A DNA stretch of 14,281 nt from Bacteroidota bacterium (lineage in GTDB: Bacteria > Bacteroidota > Bacteroidia > Bacteroidales > VadinHA17). The notes beneath the pieces are model-generated. The model saw only the letters and a program-made list of their open reading frames with translations, made no database searches and was not told the origin of the DNA. A program made the position numbers and the translations under genes. The DNA lies in contig DUOU01000056.1 in NCBI GenBank assembly GCA_012838685.1, positions 1-14,281 of the forward strand, read 5' to 3'. Shown in pieces: positions 7,124 to 14,281 of this stretch (its first letter is position 1; each line of letters begins with the position of its first letter).

Positions 7124-8305
7124 TTAAACCTCCTCATCCTTTTCCTCCCCCTCAAGTTCCTCCCGCATCGCCCTGGCGTTGTTAACCCGGCTGACACTCA
7201 GTATAGCTCCAAAAGCGACGCTCATCACCAGTACCGAAGTACGCCCCCAACTGACCATAGGAAGTGTCTGTCCCGTCACGGGGAAAAGACCTACGGCGAC
7301 AAGCATGTTCAGAAGAGCCTGGGTCACTATCATAACCGACAGGCCAATCACAAGAAAGGCGGGGAACGCGGTCTCGCATTTTTTTGCTATGGCTATCCCC
7401 CTGAACATTAATATCATATATGCTAACACCAACGGTATCGCGCCAAACAGCAAACCATACTCTTCAATTATTATGGCGAAAATATAGTCGGAGTTAGACT
7501 GCGGCAGTATATTTCTCTGGGTACTTTTACCCGGAGCCTTGCCCACCAAGCCGCCCGTAGCTATCGCTATCTTTGCCTGGTTAGACTGGTAATCGCCATC
7601 AAGATCATCCCCACCGCCAACAAAATTCTCTATCCTTCCCTTCCATGTCGCTATCCTGTTCTCTTTGGTCGCCATATCCAAAACAGCGACTATGGCGAAA
7701 AGTCCTATTATGGCTCCAAAGAAGAATAATAATAGATATCTGAAGGGAACCCGGCCAATAAACATGATTATCAGGCTTACGAGGAATATCATGCCGGCAG
7801 TTGACAGGTTGTCTTTCACTATCAACGCGCAAATCAACGCTATTGGCATAAAGAGATAGACCGTAACTATGTGCAGATCTTTCAGTTCGTTCTGGTAGTG
7901 CGAAAGAGCCCTGGCCAAATATATCACCAACGCCAACTTGGCAATGTCGGATGTCTGTACACTCACTCCCAAGATTTCCAGCCATCTTGTTGCCCCGTTG
8001 ATGGTAACACCGAAAAATATGGTAATAATGAGCAGGCCCACGGATATCAGCATAAACAGTCCCGCCAACGATGAGTATATCCTGTAGGGTAGTTTATGTA
8101 CCAAATAGATTATTACCAGGCTCAATACGAGCATAAAAAACTGACGACTCAAAAAGTATGTCGTATTTCCCCCGTAATTTTTGTAGGCTACACTGACGGA
8201 GGAACTGTAAACAGCCAACAGGCCGTAGATCATAAAGAGCACAACAAGGCCCCAAACGACCCTGTCGCCCTTAAATGATCTGCTTATCCAATTTCCTTGT
8301 CCCAT
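7124..8305 (-). CDS. ftsW: SEDS-family septal peptidoglycan polymerase FtsW
   Basis: FtsW is an integral membrane glycosyltransferase that polymerises lipid II at the septum together with its partner FtsI-type transpeptidase. From the ATG at 8303-8305 it has 393 residues and about ten hydrophobic segments (for example 15-37, 55-70, 78-99, 146-163, 168-209, 275-300, 314-340). Family motifs are NGATRWLEILG at 103-113, TGGLVGKAPGKS at 250-261 and LPQSNSDYIF at 267-276, whose Asp273 matches the catalytic Asp of SEDS proteins, then IIEEYGLL at 279-286 and PVTGQTLPM at 342-350. Two motifs depart from the common form: QTSD at 117-120 (usually QPSE) and SWGRTS at 352-357 (usually SxGGSS or GGTS). The frame continues to a TTG at 8315-8317, but ATG after GAGAGG is the better start. 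The partner enzyme lies three genes upstream. RodA is the alternative, made unlikely by the dcw context. Confidence 0.95.
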   Translation of the reverse strand: MGQGNWISRSFKGDRVVWGLVVLFMIYGLLAVYSSSVSVAYKNYGGNTTYFLSRQFFMLVLSLVIIYLVHKLPYRIYSSLAGLFMLISVGLLIITIFFGVTINGATRWLEILGVSVQTSDIAKLALVIYLARALSHYQNELKDLHIVTVYLFMPIALICALIVKDNLSTAGMIFLVSLIIMFIGRVPFRYLLLFFFGAIIGLFAIVAVLDMATKENRIATWKGRIENFVGGGDDLDGDYQSNQAKIAIATGGLVGKAPGKSTQRNILPQSNSDYIFAIIIEEYGLLFGAIPLVLAYMILMFRGIAIAKKCETAFPAFLVIGLSVMIVTQALLNMLVAVGLFPVTGQTLPMVSWGRTSVLVMSVAFGAILSVSRVNNARAMREELEGEEKDEEV

Positions 8306-8309
8306 ATTT

Positions 8310-8315
8310 CCTCTC
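8310..8315 (-). promoter_or_regulatory. Shine-Dalgarno-like site supporting the ftsW start
   Basis: The minus strand reads GAGAGG, four bases before the ATG at 8303-8305, in the 41-base gap after murD. It overlaps the competing in-frame TTG at 8315-8317, which makes that TTG a poor start. Confidence 0.35.
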
Positions 8316-8346
8316 AATTATGCCAAACCATCGGGTCCGGCATTTT

Positions 8347-9684
8347 TTACAAGTTCCTTACGGCAGCCTTGAATTCCCGGCCTCTCTCTTCATAATTGCC
8401 GAACAGGTCGAAGCTGGCGCACGCCGGTGAAAGCAATACCGTATCTCCCTTACCGGCGAGATAATAGGCTGAGCGCACCGCCTCCTTCATAGAGGTTGTC
8501 TCTACGATAGTGGCCACCTTTCCGGTAAAAGCGTCAACAATATTCCTGTTATCCCTGCCCAGACAGACAATCGCCTTTACCTTCTCGGCAACTACCTGGA
8601 AAAGCTCCGAATAGTTGTTGCCCTTATCGATGCCGCCAACTATCCATACCACCTTTGTGGTCATACATTCCAGCGCGTACCAGGTGGAGTTGACATTGGT
8701 AGCTTTGGAGTCGTTTATAAAGTTTATGCCGCTCACCCTTATCACCGGTTCAAGACGGTGCTCTACCCCTTTGAAATCTACCAGGCTCTCCCTGATGACG
8801 TCGTTCTTGATATTGAGGAGCTTCCCGGCGATGGCCGCGGCCATCGAGTTATAGGTATTATGGCGCCCTTTTAGCGCCAGATCGTGTATTGTCATAAGGT
8901 CAGTTTTTGTGTTATTGAGGTTTATTGTCAAATTATTGTCCTTTATATAAGCTGTCATATTGTCCGACCTGACATCGGAGAAAGCCAGCAAAGTGGCCCC
9001 CATCTCTTTTCTTCTCAACTCCTTGTCCACTACCGGATCATCGGCCCAATAGATAAAATAGTCGGACTTTGTCTGGTTCCTGGCTATCCTGAACTTTGAG
9101 TCCACGTAGTTCTGGAAATCATATCCGTACCTGTCGAGATGATCGGGAGTTATGTTCATCATTATCGCCACCTCCGCCCTGAAATCGTACATCCCATCGA
9201 GTTGGAAACTGCTCAGCTCAATGACGAAATAATCCACTCCTCCCTTGGCCACGGCCATGGCAAAGCTATTGCCTACGTTGCCGGTCATGGCCACCCTCTT
9301 CCCGGCCCTCTTCATCATATGGTATATCAGGTTGGTAACAGTAGTCTTCCCGTTGCTGCCGGTAACGCATATCTTCACCGCATCGGTATATCTGGCGGCA
9401 AACTCTATCTCGGAGATTACCGGGATACCTTTTTCCCGGGCAGCGACAACAATCGGGGCGTTTTCCTTGATACCGGGACTCTTGATTATCTCGCTAGCCG
9501 ACAGAACTTCACTTTCAGTATGCTTTCCCTCCTCCCATAAAATACTCTCACTGTTAAGTATCTCCCTGTACCTATCCCTGATTGTCCCATAATCGGATAC
9601 AAAAACCTGGCAGCCCTTCTGTTTGGCCAACACCGCCGAGCCTGTACCGCTCTCTCCCGCACCGAGTATCACCACCCTTTCCAT
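8347..9684 (-). CDS. murD: UDP-MurNAc-L-alanine--D-glutamate ligase
   Basis: MurD adds D-glutamate to UDP-MurNAc-L-Ala, the second ATP-dependent step of stem peptide synthesis in the cytoplasm. The 445 residues are close to E. coli MurD (438). The N-terminal UDP-binding domain has VILGAGESG at 5-13 and SPGI at 69-72. The ATPase domain has the P-loop GSNGKTT at 109-115, the MurD-typical ELSSFQLD at 156-163, NITPDHLDRY at 177-186 and GRHNTYNSMAA at 273-283. The C-terminal domain has FKGVEHRLE at 304-312, NDSKATN at 324-330 and LLSPACASFDLFGNYEERG near the end. The SSFQL and NDSKATN motifs separate it from MurC and MurE. The ATG lies four bases after the mraY stop; ftsW follows after 41 bases. 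Confidence 0.98.
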   Translation of the reverse strand: MERVVILGAGESGTGSAVLAKQKGCQVFVSDYGTIRDRYREILNSESILWEEGKHTESEVLSASEIIKSPGIKENAPIVVAAREKGIPVISEIEFAARYTDAVKICVTGSNGKTTVTNLIYHMMKRAGKRVAMTGNVGNSFAMAVAKGGVDYFVIELSSFQLDGMYDFRAEVAIMMNITPDHLDRYGYDFQNYVDSKFRIARNQTKSDYFIYWADDPVVDKELRRKEMGATLLAFSDVRSDNMTAYIKDNNLTINLNNTKTDLMTIHDLALKGRHNTYNSMAAAIAGKLLNIKNDVIRESLVDFKGVEHRLEPVIRVSGINFINDSKATNVNSTWYALECMTTKVVWIVGGIDKGNNYSELFQVVAEKVKAIVCLGRDNRNIVDAFTGKVATIVETTSMKEAVRSAYYLAGKGDTVLLSPACASFDLFGNYEERGREFKAAVRNL

Positions 9685-9688
9685 CGCC

Positions 9689-10948
9689 TTACCTTATCTT
9701 TAATGTTACTATACTTATCACGGCCAATAATATCGCCACTATCCAGAACCGGGTCACAATTTTGGGTTCAGGATGACCTTTCTTCTGGTAATGGTGGTGC
9801 AACGGAGCCATCAGGAAGAGTCTCCGCCCCTCACCGTACCTCTTTTTTGTATATTTGAACCACGAAACCTGCAGCATCACCGAGAGGTTCTCCACCAGGA
9901 AAATAGCGCAAAATACAGGTATCAGAAGCTCTTTTCTGATTATCACCGCGAAAACGGCGATTATCCCCCCGAGAGTGAGGCTACCGGTATCGCCCATAAA
10001 CACCTGCGCCGGGTAGGAGTTGTACCATAGAAAACCTATGGTTGCCCCTATAAAGGCACTGGCAAACACTACAAGTTCTTGTGTATGGGGTACATACATA
10101 ATATTTAGATAGTCCGCCAGAATTACGTTACTCGACACGTAAGCGAACACGCCCAGCACCATTCCGGTAATCGCAGAGGTTCCCGTAGCCAGACCGTCAA
10201 GACCATCGGTTATGTTGGCACCGTTGGAGACAGCGGTAATCACAAAAATTACCATACCTATATATACAAGCCATGCCCATGGTTGTCTGTGCTCCTTATC
10301 TATAAACCCGACCAGCCAGGCATAGTCAAATTCGTTGTTCTTGACGAACGGTATGGTCGTTTTTGTCGATTTTCTCTCCATAACCACCTCCTGCGTGGTA
10401 ATTTTTTCTCCGGGATGGGAGTTTGTATATTCAAGTTGTTGGCTTGCCGTGAGATCCTTAACGCTAATACTTTCCCGAATCACAACATCATCGCAGAAAT
10501 AGAGCGTGAGAGCCACTATAATTCCCAGAAGCACCTGCCCGATAATTTTGAACCGGCCGGTAAGGCCCGACTTGTTCTTTTTGAATATTTTTATGTAATC
10601 GTCCAAGAACCCGATGGCCCCCAGCCAAAGTGTGGTCAGTATCATCAGCAAAACATAAACATTGTCGAGTCTGTTGAAGAGCAACACCGGGACAATAATT
10701 GAGGCGATGATTGTTAATCCGCCCATGGTAGGCGTTCCTGTTTTCTGGTACTGACCTTCAAGGCCCAGATCCCTGACCACCTCGCCCACCTGTTTTCTCT
10801 TCAAATACAAAATGACCCTCTTGCCTATCATCATCGAGATTATGAGCGAAGTTATCACCGCCGCGGCCGACCTGAACGAGATATATGAAAACACACCGGC
10901 TCCCGGCACGTTAAGTTTTTGCAGATATTCAAAAAGATAACAAAGCAT
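9689..10948 (-). CDS. mraY: Phospho-N-acetylmuramoyl-pentapeptide transferase (lipid I synthase)
   Basis: MraY moves phospho-MurNAc-pentapeptide from UDP to undecaprenyl phosphate in the inner membrane, making lipid I. The 419 residues carry the family motifs: TMGGL at 74-78, FLDDYIK at 114-120 (catalytic aspartates), NGANITDGLDGLA at 242-254, FMGDTGS at 317-323 and APLHHHYQKKG at 381-391. Ten membrane segments are expected and most are plain to see. The protein is about 60 residues longer than E. coli MraY (360). The extra length lies at about 152-222, between segments 4 and 5, a polar stretch (rich in Lys, Glu, Thr) that the usual topology places in the periplasm. Longer MraY proteins of about 420 residues are, to my knowledge, usual in Bacteroidota. 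The ATG lies 14 bases after the murE stop. Confidence 0.98.
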   Translation of the reverse strand: MLCYLFEYLQKLNVPGAGVFSYISFRSAAAVITSLIISMMIGKRVILYLKRKQVGEVVRDLGLEGQYQKTGTPTMGGLTIIASIIVPVLLFNRLDNVYVLLMILTTLWLGAIGFLDDYIKIFKKNKSGLTGRFKIIGQVLLGIIVALTLYFCDDVVIRESISVKDLTASQQLEYTNSHPGEKITTQEVVMERKSTKTTIPFVKNNEFDYAWLVGFIDKEHRQPWAWLVYIGMVIFVITAVSNGANITDGLDGLATGTSAITGMVLGVFAYVSSNVILADYLNIMYVPHTQELVVFASAFIGATIGFLWYNSYPAQVFMGDTGSLTLGGIIAVFAVIIRKELLIPVFCAIFLVENLSVMLQVSWFKYTKKRYGEGRRLFLMAPLHHHYQKKGHPEPKIVTRFWIVAILLAVISIVTLKIR

Positions 10949-10962
10949 CCCTACATCTTTTT

Positions 10963-12447
10963 TTATTGTTCACTCTCTCCAATTATCCTGTCGTCCACAC
11001 TCTTCAACTGTTCCAGGAGTTCTTCCCTGTCGTCGAAATGGTGTTTCACGCCCATAACATCCTGATAGGTCTCATGGCCTTTTCCGGCTACCAAAACGAC
11101 GTCACCTCTCCGTGAGAGCCGCACCGCCGCTTTTATCGCTTCGCGCCTGTTGGTTATCCTCAACGTTTTTTTTGCCAGCTCAGGCGACAGTCCCCTCTCC
11201 ATATCGTCCAGAATAGCTTCGGGATCTTCTGTCCGCGGATTATCAGATGTCAATATTGTCATCCAGCTTTTTTGGGCCGATATCGCAGCCATCTCCGGAC
11301 GTTTTGTCTTGTCGCGGTCACCTCCGGCTCCAACAACGGTTATCAGCCGGCTCTCCCCGCTCTCTATCTTGTTAAGTGTTCCTATAACATTGAGCAACGC
11401 ATCGGGGGTATGGGCATAATCCACTATTCCCGTGATACCGTTTCCGGTGGAGACAATTTCCAAACGGCCCGCCACCGGCATAAGTCCGCTCAATGCCGTC
11501 AACACCTCCAGTTTATCGCCTCCCAGCAATATTGATGCACCGTAGACAGCCAGAAGATTAGAAGCGTTGTACTCGCCTATAAAGCGGATCCATACCTCTT
11601 CGCCCATTATCTTCAGCTTCATCCCCTCAAAGGACTCCTCTACAATGTTGCACCTGAAATCGGCTCCCCCTCTAATCGAAAAGGTGTAATGTTTCGCGGC
11701 ACAGTTCTGGAGCATCACCCTTCCGTTCCTATCGTCGGTATTGACCAGGGCGAAAGCCGTAGCCGGAAGCGAGTCGAACCAGCTCTTCTTGGCCGCCAGG
11801 TAGTTGTCGAAACTCTTATGGTAGTCGAGGTGATCATGCGTAAGGTTGGTGAAAATCGCCCCGACAAATCTTAATCCCGCTATACGCTGCTGATGGGTCG
11901 AGTGGGAACTTACCTCCATAAAAACATATTCACAGCCGGCATCCACCATCATCGCCAACATACGGTTCAGTTCAACCGGATCGGGTGTGGTATGGGTCGC
12001 CGGATATTCGGTGTCAACTATAAAGTTGCGGACCGTGGAGAAGAGACCGCATTTATATCCCAGTTGTTTGAATATCTCATATAATAGGGTAGCCGTGGTT
12101 GTCTTTCCGTTGGTTCCGGTAACTCCGGTGAGCTTGAGCGATTCCGAAGGCCTTCCGAAATAATTTGAAGCCGCGTGGCCCAAAGCCTTGGAAGAGTCGG
12201 CAACAACTACCCAGGTTATGCAACTATCCGGACTGTCGGGCAGTTTCTCGCAAATCACGGCATCAGCCCCCCCGATCACGGCGTTATCGATATAGTTGTG
12301 GCCATCCGTGTTGTATCCCTTGACGGCGACAAACAGGGAACCGGCGACAACCTTGCGGGAGTCAAACACAACCGTTGAGATCTCCTTGTCGGTTTCACCC
12401 TGAACCGATACTATCGTTATACCCTCTATGATCTTATCCAGTCTCAT
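10963..12447 (-). CDS. murE: UDP-MurNAc-L-Ala-D-Glu--meso-diaminopimelate ligase
   Basis: MurE adds the third residue of the stem peptide in the cytoplasm. The 494 residues match E. coli MurE (495). The UDP-binding N-terminal domain has FDSRKVVAGSLFVAVKG at 28-44. The ATPase domain has the P-loop GTNGKTT at 111-117, THTTPD at 151-156, EVSSHS at 178-183, NLTHDHLDYH at 201-210 and the lysine pair at 220-221, one of which should be the carbamylated Lys. The C-terminal domain has VDYAHTPD at 342-349, DNPRTEDP at 402-409 and GKGHETYQ at 455-462. DNPR is the signature of enzymes that take meso-diaminopimelate; L-Lys enzymes differ at this place. The ATG at 12445-12447 is 32 bases after the ftsI stop. 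murF, normally next in the pathway, is not in the window. Confidence 0.98.
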   Translation of the reverse strand: MRLDKIIEGITIVSVQGETDKEISTVVFDSRKVVAGSLFVAVKGYNTDGHNYIDNAVIGGADAVICEKLPDSPDSCITWVVVADSSKALGHAASNYFGRPSESLKLTGVTGTNGKTTTATLLYEIFKQLGYKCGLFSTVRNFIVDTEYPATHTTPDPVELNRMLAMMVDAGCEYVFMEVSSHSTHQQRIAGLRFVGAIFTNLTHDHLDYHKSFDNYLAAKKSWFDSLPATAFALVNTDDRNGRVMLQNCAAKHYTFSIRGGADFRCNIVEESFEGMKLKIMGEEVWIRFIGEYNASNLLAVYGASILLGGDKLEVLTALSGLMPVAGRLEIVSTGNGITGIVDYAHTPDALLNVIGTLNKIESGESRLITVVGAGGDRDKTKRPEMAAISAQKSWMTILTSDNPRTEDPEAILDDMERGLSPELAKKTLRITNRREAIKAAVRLSRRGDVVLVAGKGHETYQDVMGVKHHFDDREELLEQLKSVDDRIIGESEQ

Positions 12448-12479
12448 CTCTTTGCCACTATCCGTTTATCTATCCATTT

Positions 12480-14281
12480 TCAGTTCAACCGCAGTTCCAG
12501 CGCCACAATCTGTCCCCTGTAATATTTTGTTCCGGGTTCAGGCGACTGGCGTTTTACCTTTCCCTTGCCCGAATATCTGACCCTGTAACCGTTATCCTCA
12601 AGAAAAAACATCGCATCCCTTAGGCTCATATTGGTAACATCGGGAACATAATCGGCTTCACTTACCACCGCCGTATATCTCTCGTTGCCTTTTTCCCCGC
12701 TTACACTTGCCCAGTTACCATCCACCCCCTTAATAGCCCCGTCTCCTATGTTCCTTAACACTATGTTCAGATCCGGCATATATCCGGCTCCCACCTCGGC
12801 AATGGAAAGTTTCTCCCTTTCACCCTCCTGTTCCTTGAAAAAGCGGGTAGCATATATTTTATCGGATATCTCCCTGAAAACAGTGCCGGCAACTATATTG
12901 CCATAATAGACCCCGTTAGATGGGGCGTTGACAACGACAATTATGGAGTAGAGCGGATTCTCGGCGGGGAAATAGCCCACGAACGAAGCCTGGTACAACA
13001 TGCGGGTACCCGAACGGTAACCGGTGTTGGCGTTGGCTATCTGGGCCGTACCTGTCTTGCCGGCAATCTTATATTCGGTATTTCTAAGGTTCATCGCCGT
13101 CCCTCTCTCAACAACCCCTTCCATCATTATCTTCACCTTCTCTATGGTGGATTTTGATGCCAGGGACCTGTTGCTCTCAATCACGGGAAGCTGCTTCTGT
13201 AACTGACCGTTTTTCATTATAGCCGATACGAACCTGGGTTTTACCAGTTTTCCGTCATTCGCCACGGCATTGTAAAAGGTCAATATCTGGAGAGGTGTCA
13301 TCATCACCTCGTAACCGTACGACATCTGGGGAAGCGTGAGACCCGACCATAACTTATCGCCCGGATATCTTATCAGGGGTTCACCCTCTCCCACCAGCTG
13401 TATTCCCAGTTTCTCGTTGAGCCCGAAAGAGTAGAGTCTATCGACAAAATCCTGGGGATTATCCTTATACACCTGTGTGATCACCTTTGAGGTGCCGACA
13501 TTCGACGAATTCTCGAAAACCTCCTTAACGGTGAGCCTCCCGAATCCCCCCTCTTTGCTGTCTCTTATCTTTTTCCCGTAAAACTCCACCACCCCCTCGC
13601 CTGTATCAACTATATCAGAGGTATCTATCAGCCCGTCCTCCAGTGCCGCCATCATCACGGGAAGCTTAAATGTGGAGCCGGGTTCCGTACTCTCGCCTAT
13701 AGCGTAATTATATCTCTCGCGGTAATTGCCGTCACCTCCCTGTTCCAGGTTGACTATAGCCCTTATGTCGCCCGTCTTCACCTCCATCACCACAGCGCAG
13801 CCATGGTGGGCATCATGTTTTATCAACTGTTTTTCCAGCGCACTGGAGGCCACATCCTGCAGGTCGATGTCTATTGTCGTCAGCACATCGCTGCCATTAA
13901 CCGACGGCAAACTCTTCTCGCTGCGGACAGTGATCCAGTCGCCACCTGTCAACCTCTGCTTTACCGCCACACCGTTGGTACCGGCAAGTTCGGGGTTGAA
14001 GGCACCTTCAATGCCAACAGCGGTGACCTCTTCGCCCAAGTTGACGTAGCCGATGGTGCGGGCGGCCAGATCCTGGTTCAACAGTACCCTCATATCTTCC
14101 ACTTCGGCTATCATACCTCCCCTGTACTGTCCCTCCCTGAATATGGGCAACCTTTTCATCCGGAGCATAGTTTCATAATCCACCCTCCGTTTGACCAGGA
14201 AATAACGATTCCCGCTTTTTCTGGCATCATTGAGAGATTTTTTCCATTCAGCCGCGCTCTTGTCGCCGAACATCCTCGATA
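12480..14281 (-). CDS. ftsI: Septal D,D-transpeptidase FtsI/PBP with PASTA domain (N-terminus outside window)
   Basis: This is a class B penicillin-binding protein that crosslinks septal peptidoglycan in the periplasm as partner of FtsW. The frame is open to the window edge upstream of the ATG at 14271-14273, so that ATG is internal. The cytoplasmic tail, membrane anchor and first part of the pedestal domain, perhaps 100 residues, are missing. Numbering from that Met, the transpeptidase domain shows the nucleophile motif STFK at 200-203, SSN at 256-258 and KTGTA at 406-410. Residues about 542-597 (VPDVTNMSLRDAMFFL, then QSPEPGT) form one PASTA domain, which E. coli FtsI lacks. About 60 residues without recognised motifs separate it from the catalytic domain. 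SpoVD is the name often given to this PASTA-bearing form, but the dcw position argues for the FtsI role. murE follows after 32 bases. Confidence 0.95.
   Translation of the reverse strand, partial: SRMFGDKSAAEWKKSLNDARKSGNRYFLVKRRVDYETMLRMKRLPIFREGQYRGGMIAEVEDMRVLLNQDLAARTIGYVNLGEEVTAVGIEGAFNPELAGTNGVAVKQRLTGGDWITVRSEKSLPSVNGSDVLTTIDIDLQDVASSALEKQLIKHDAHHGCAVVMEVKTGDIRAIVNLEQGGDGNYRERYNYAIGESTEPGSTFKLPVMMAALEDGLIDTSDIVDTGEGVVEFYGKKIRDSKEGGFGRLTVKEVFENSSNVGTSKVITQVYKDNPQDFVDRLYSFGLNEKLGIQLVGEGEPLIRYPGDKLWSGLTLPQMSYGYEVMMTPLQILTFYNAVANDGKLVKPRFVSAIMKNGQLQKQLPVIESNRSLASKSTIEKVKIMMEGVVERGTAMNLRNTEYKIAGKTGTAQIANANTGYRSGTRMLYQASFVGYFPAENPLYSIIVVVNAPSNGVYYGNIVAGTVFREISDKIYATRFFKEQEGEREKLSIAEVGAGYMPDLNIVLRNIGDGAIKGVDGNWASVSGEKGNERYTAVVSEADYVPDVTNMSLRDAMFFLEDNGYRVRYSGKGKVKRQSPEPGTKYYRGQIVALELRLN

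Noticed and set aside
7114..7197. Longer murG reading frame with 28 extra N-terminal residues
   Set aside because: The extension overlaps the end of ftsW, is very basic, and the MurG fold begins with the VNNIKVIISGGGTGG strand right after the ATG at 7111-7113.
8306..8317. Longer ftsW frame starting at TTG 8315-8317
   Set aside because: The first codon is TTG, with a better-placed ATG four codons downstream that follows GAGAGG.
8320..8343. Inverted repeat ATGCC / GGCAT between murD and ftsW as a terminator or regulatory hairpin
   Set aside because: The stem is only five base pairs with a 14-base loop and no T run follows it on the transcribed strand.
1..14281. An undescribed system hidden in the window
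   Set aside because: Every stretch over 60 bases is covered by a recognised gene on one strand, with continuous frames and family motifs throughout. I saw no foreign insert, broken gene or repeat array.

Overview
The window is the 3' two thirds of a division and cell wall (dcw) gene cluster, read entirely on the minus strand. In transcription order, from high to low coordinates, it holds ftsI (its N-terminal part lies outside the window), murE, mraY, murD, ftsW, murG, murC, ftsQ, ftsA and ftsZ. The first part of an outer membrane porin-like gene follows ftsZ. I saw no RNA genes, mobile elements, CRISPR arrays or large repeats. No stretch over 60 bases lacks a gene.

Organism: a member of Bacteroidota, most likely Bacteroidales. 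The evidence is the compact gene order without murF, murB or ddl, a penicillin-binding protein with one C-terminal PASTA domain, an MraY of 419 residues with a long insert, an FtsZ that continues past its conserved C-terminal peptide to an LNDNVD end, and a downstream protein of the Bacteroidetes Porin_10 type. MurE carries the DNPR signature, so the peptidoglycan should contain meso-diaminopimelate. I cannot name the genus.

How the genes work together: MurC, MurD and MurE add L-Ala, D-Glu and meso-DAP in turn to UDP-MurNAc in the cytoplasm. MurF, which would finish the pentapeptide, is not here. MraY and MurG then build lipid I and lipid II on the inner face of the membrane. FtsW polymerises lipid II into glycan and the FtsI-type enzyme crosslinks it at the septum. 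FtsQ is a bitopic scaffold, FtsA tethers filaments to the membrane, and FtsZ forms the ring.

Layout: gene spacings run from a 4-base overlap (murC/ftsQ) through 1, 4, 10, 14, 18, 32 and 41 bases to 53 (ftsA/ftsZ) and 59 (ftsZ/porin). This fits one long transcript. Three starts needed judgement: ftsQ has no usable ATG and probably starts at TTG, while ftsW and murG are best started at ATG codons inside longer open frames. The cluster is an ordinary conserved locus and I found no sign of a new system. The points worth a second look are the ftsQ start, the ftsZ-porin junction, and lineage-specific insertions, tails and motif changes in MraY, FtsZ, FtsA and FtsW.
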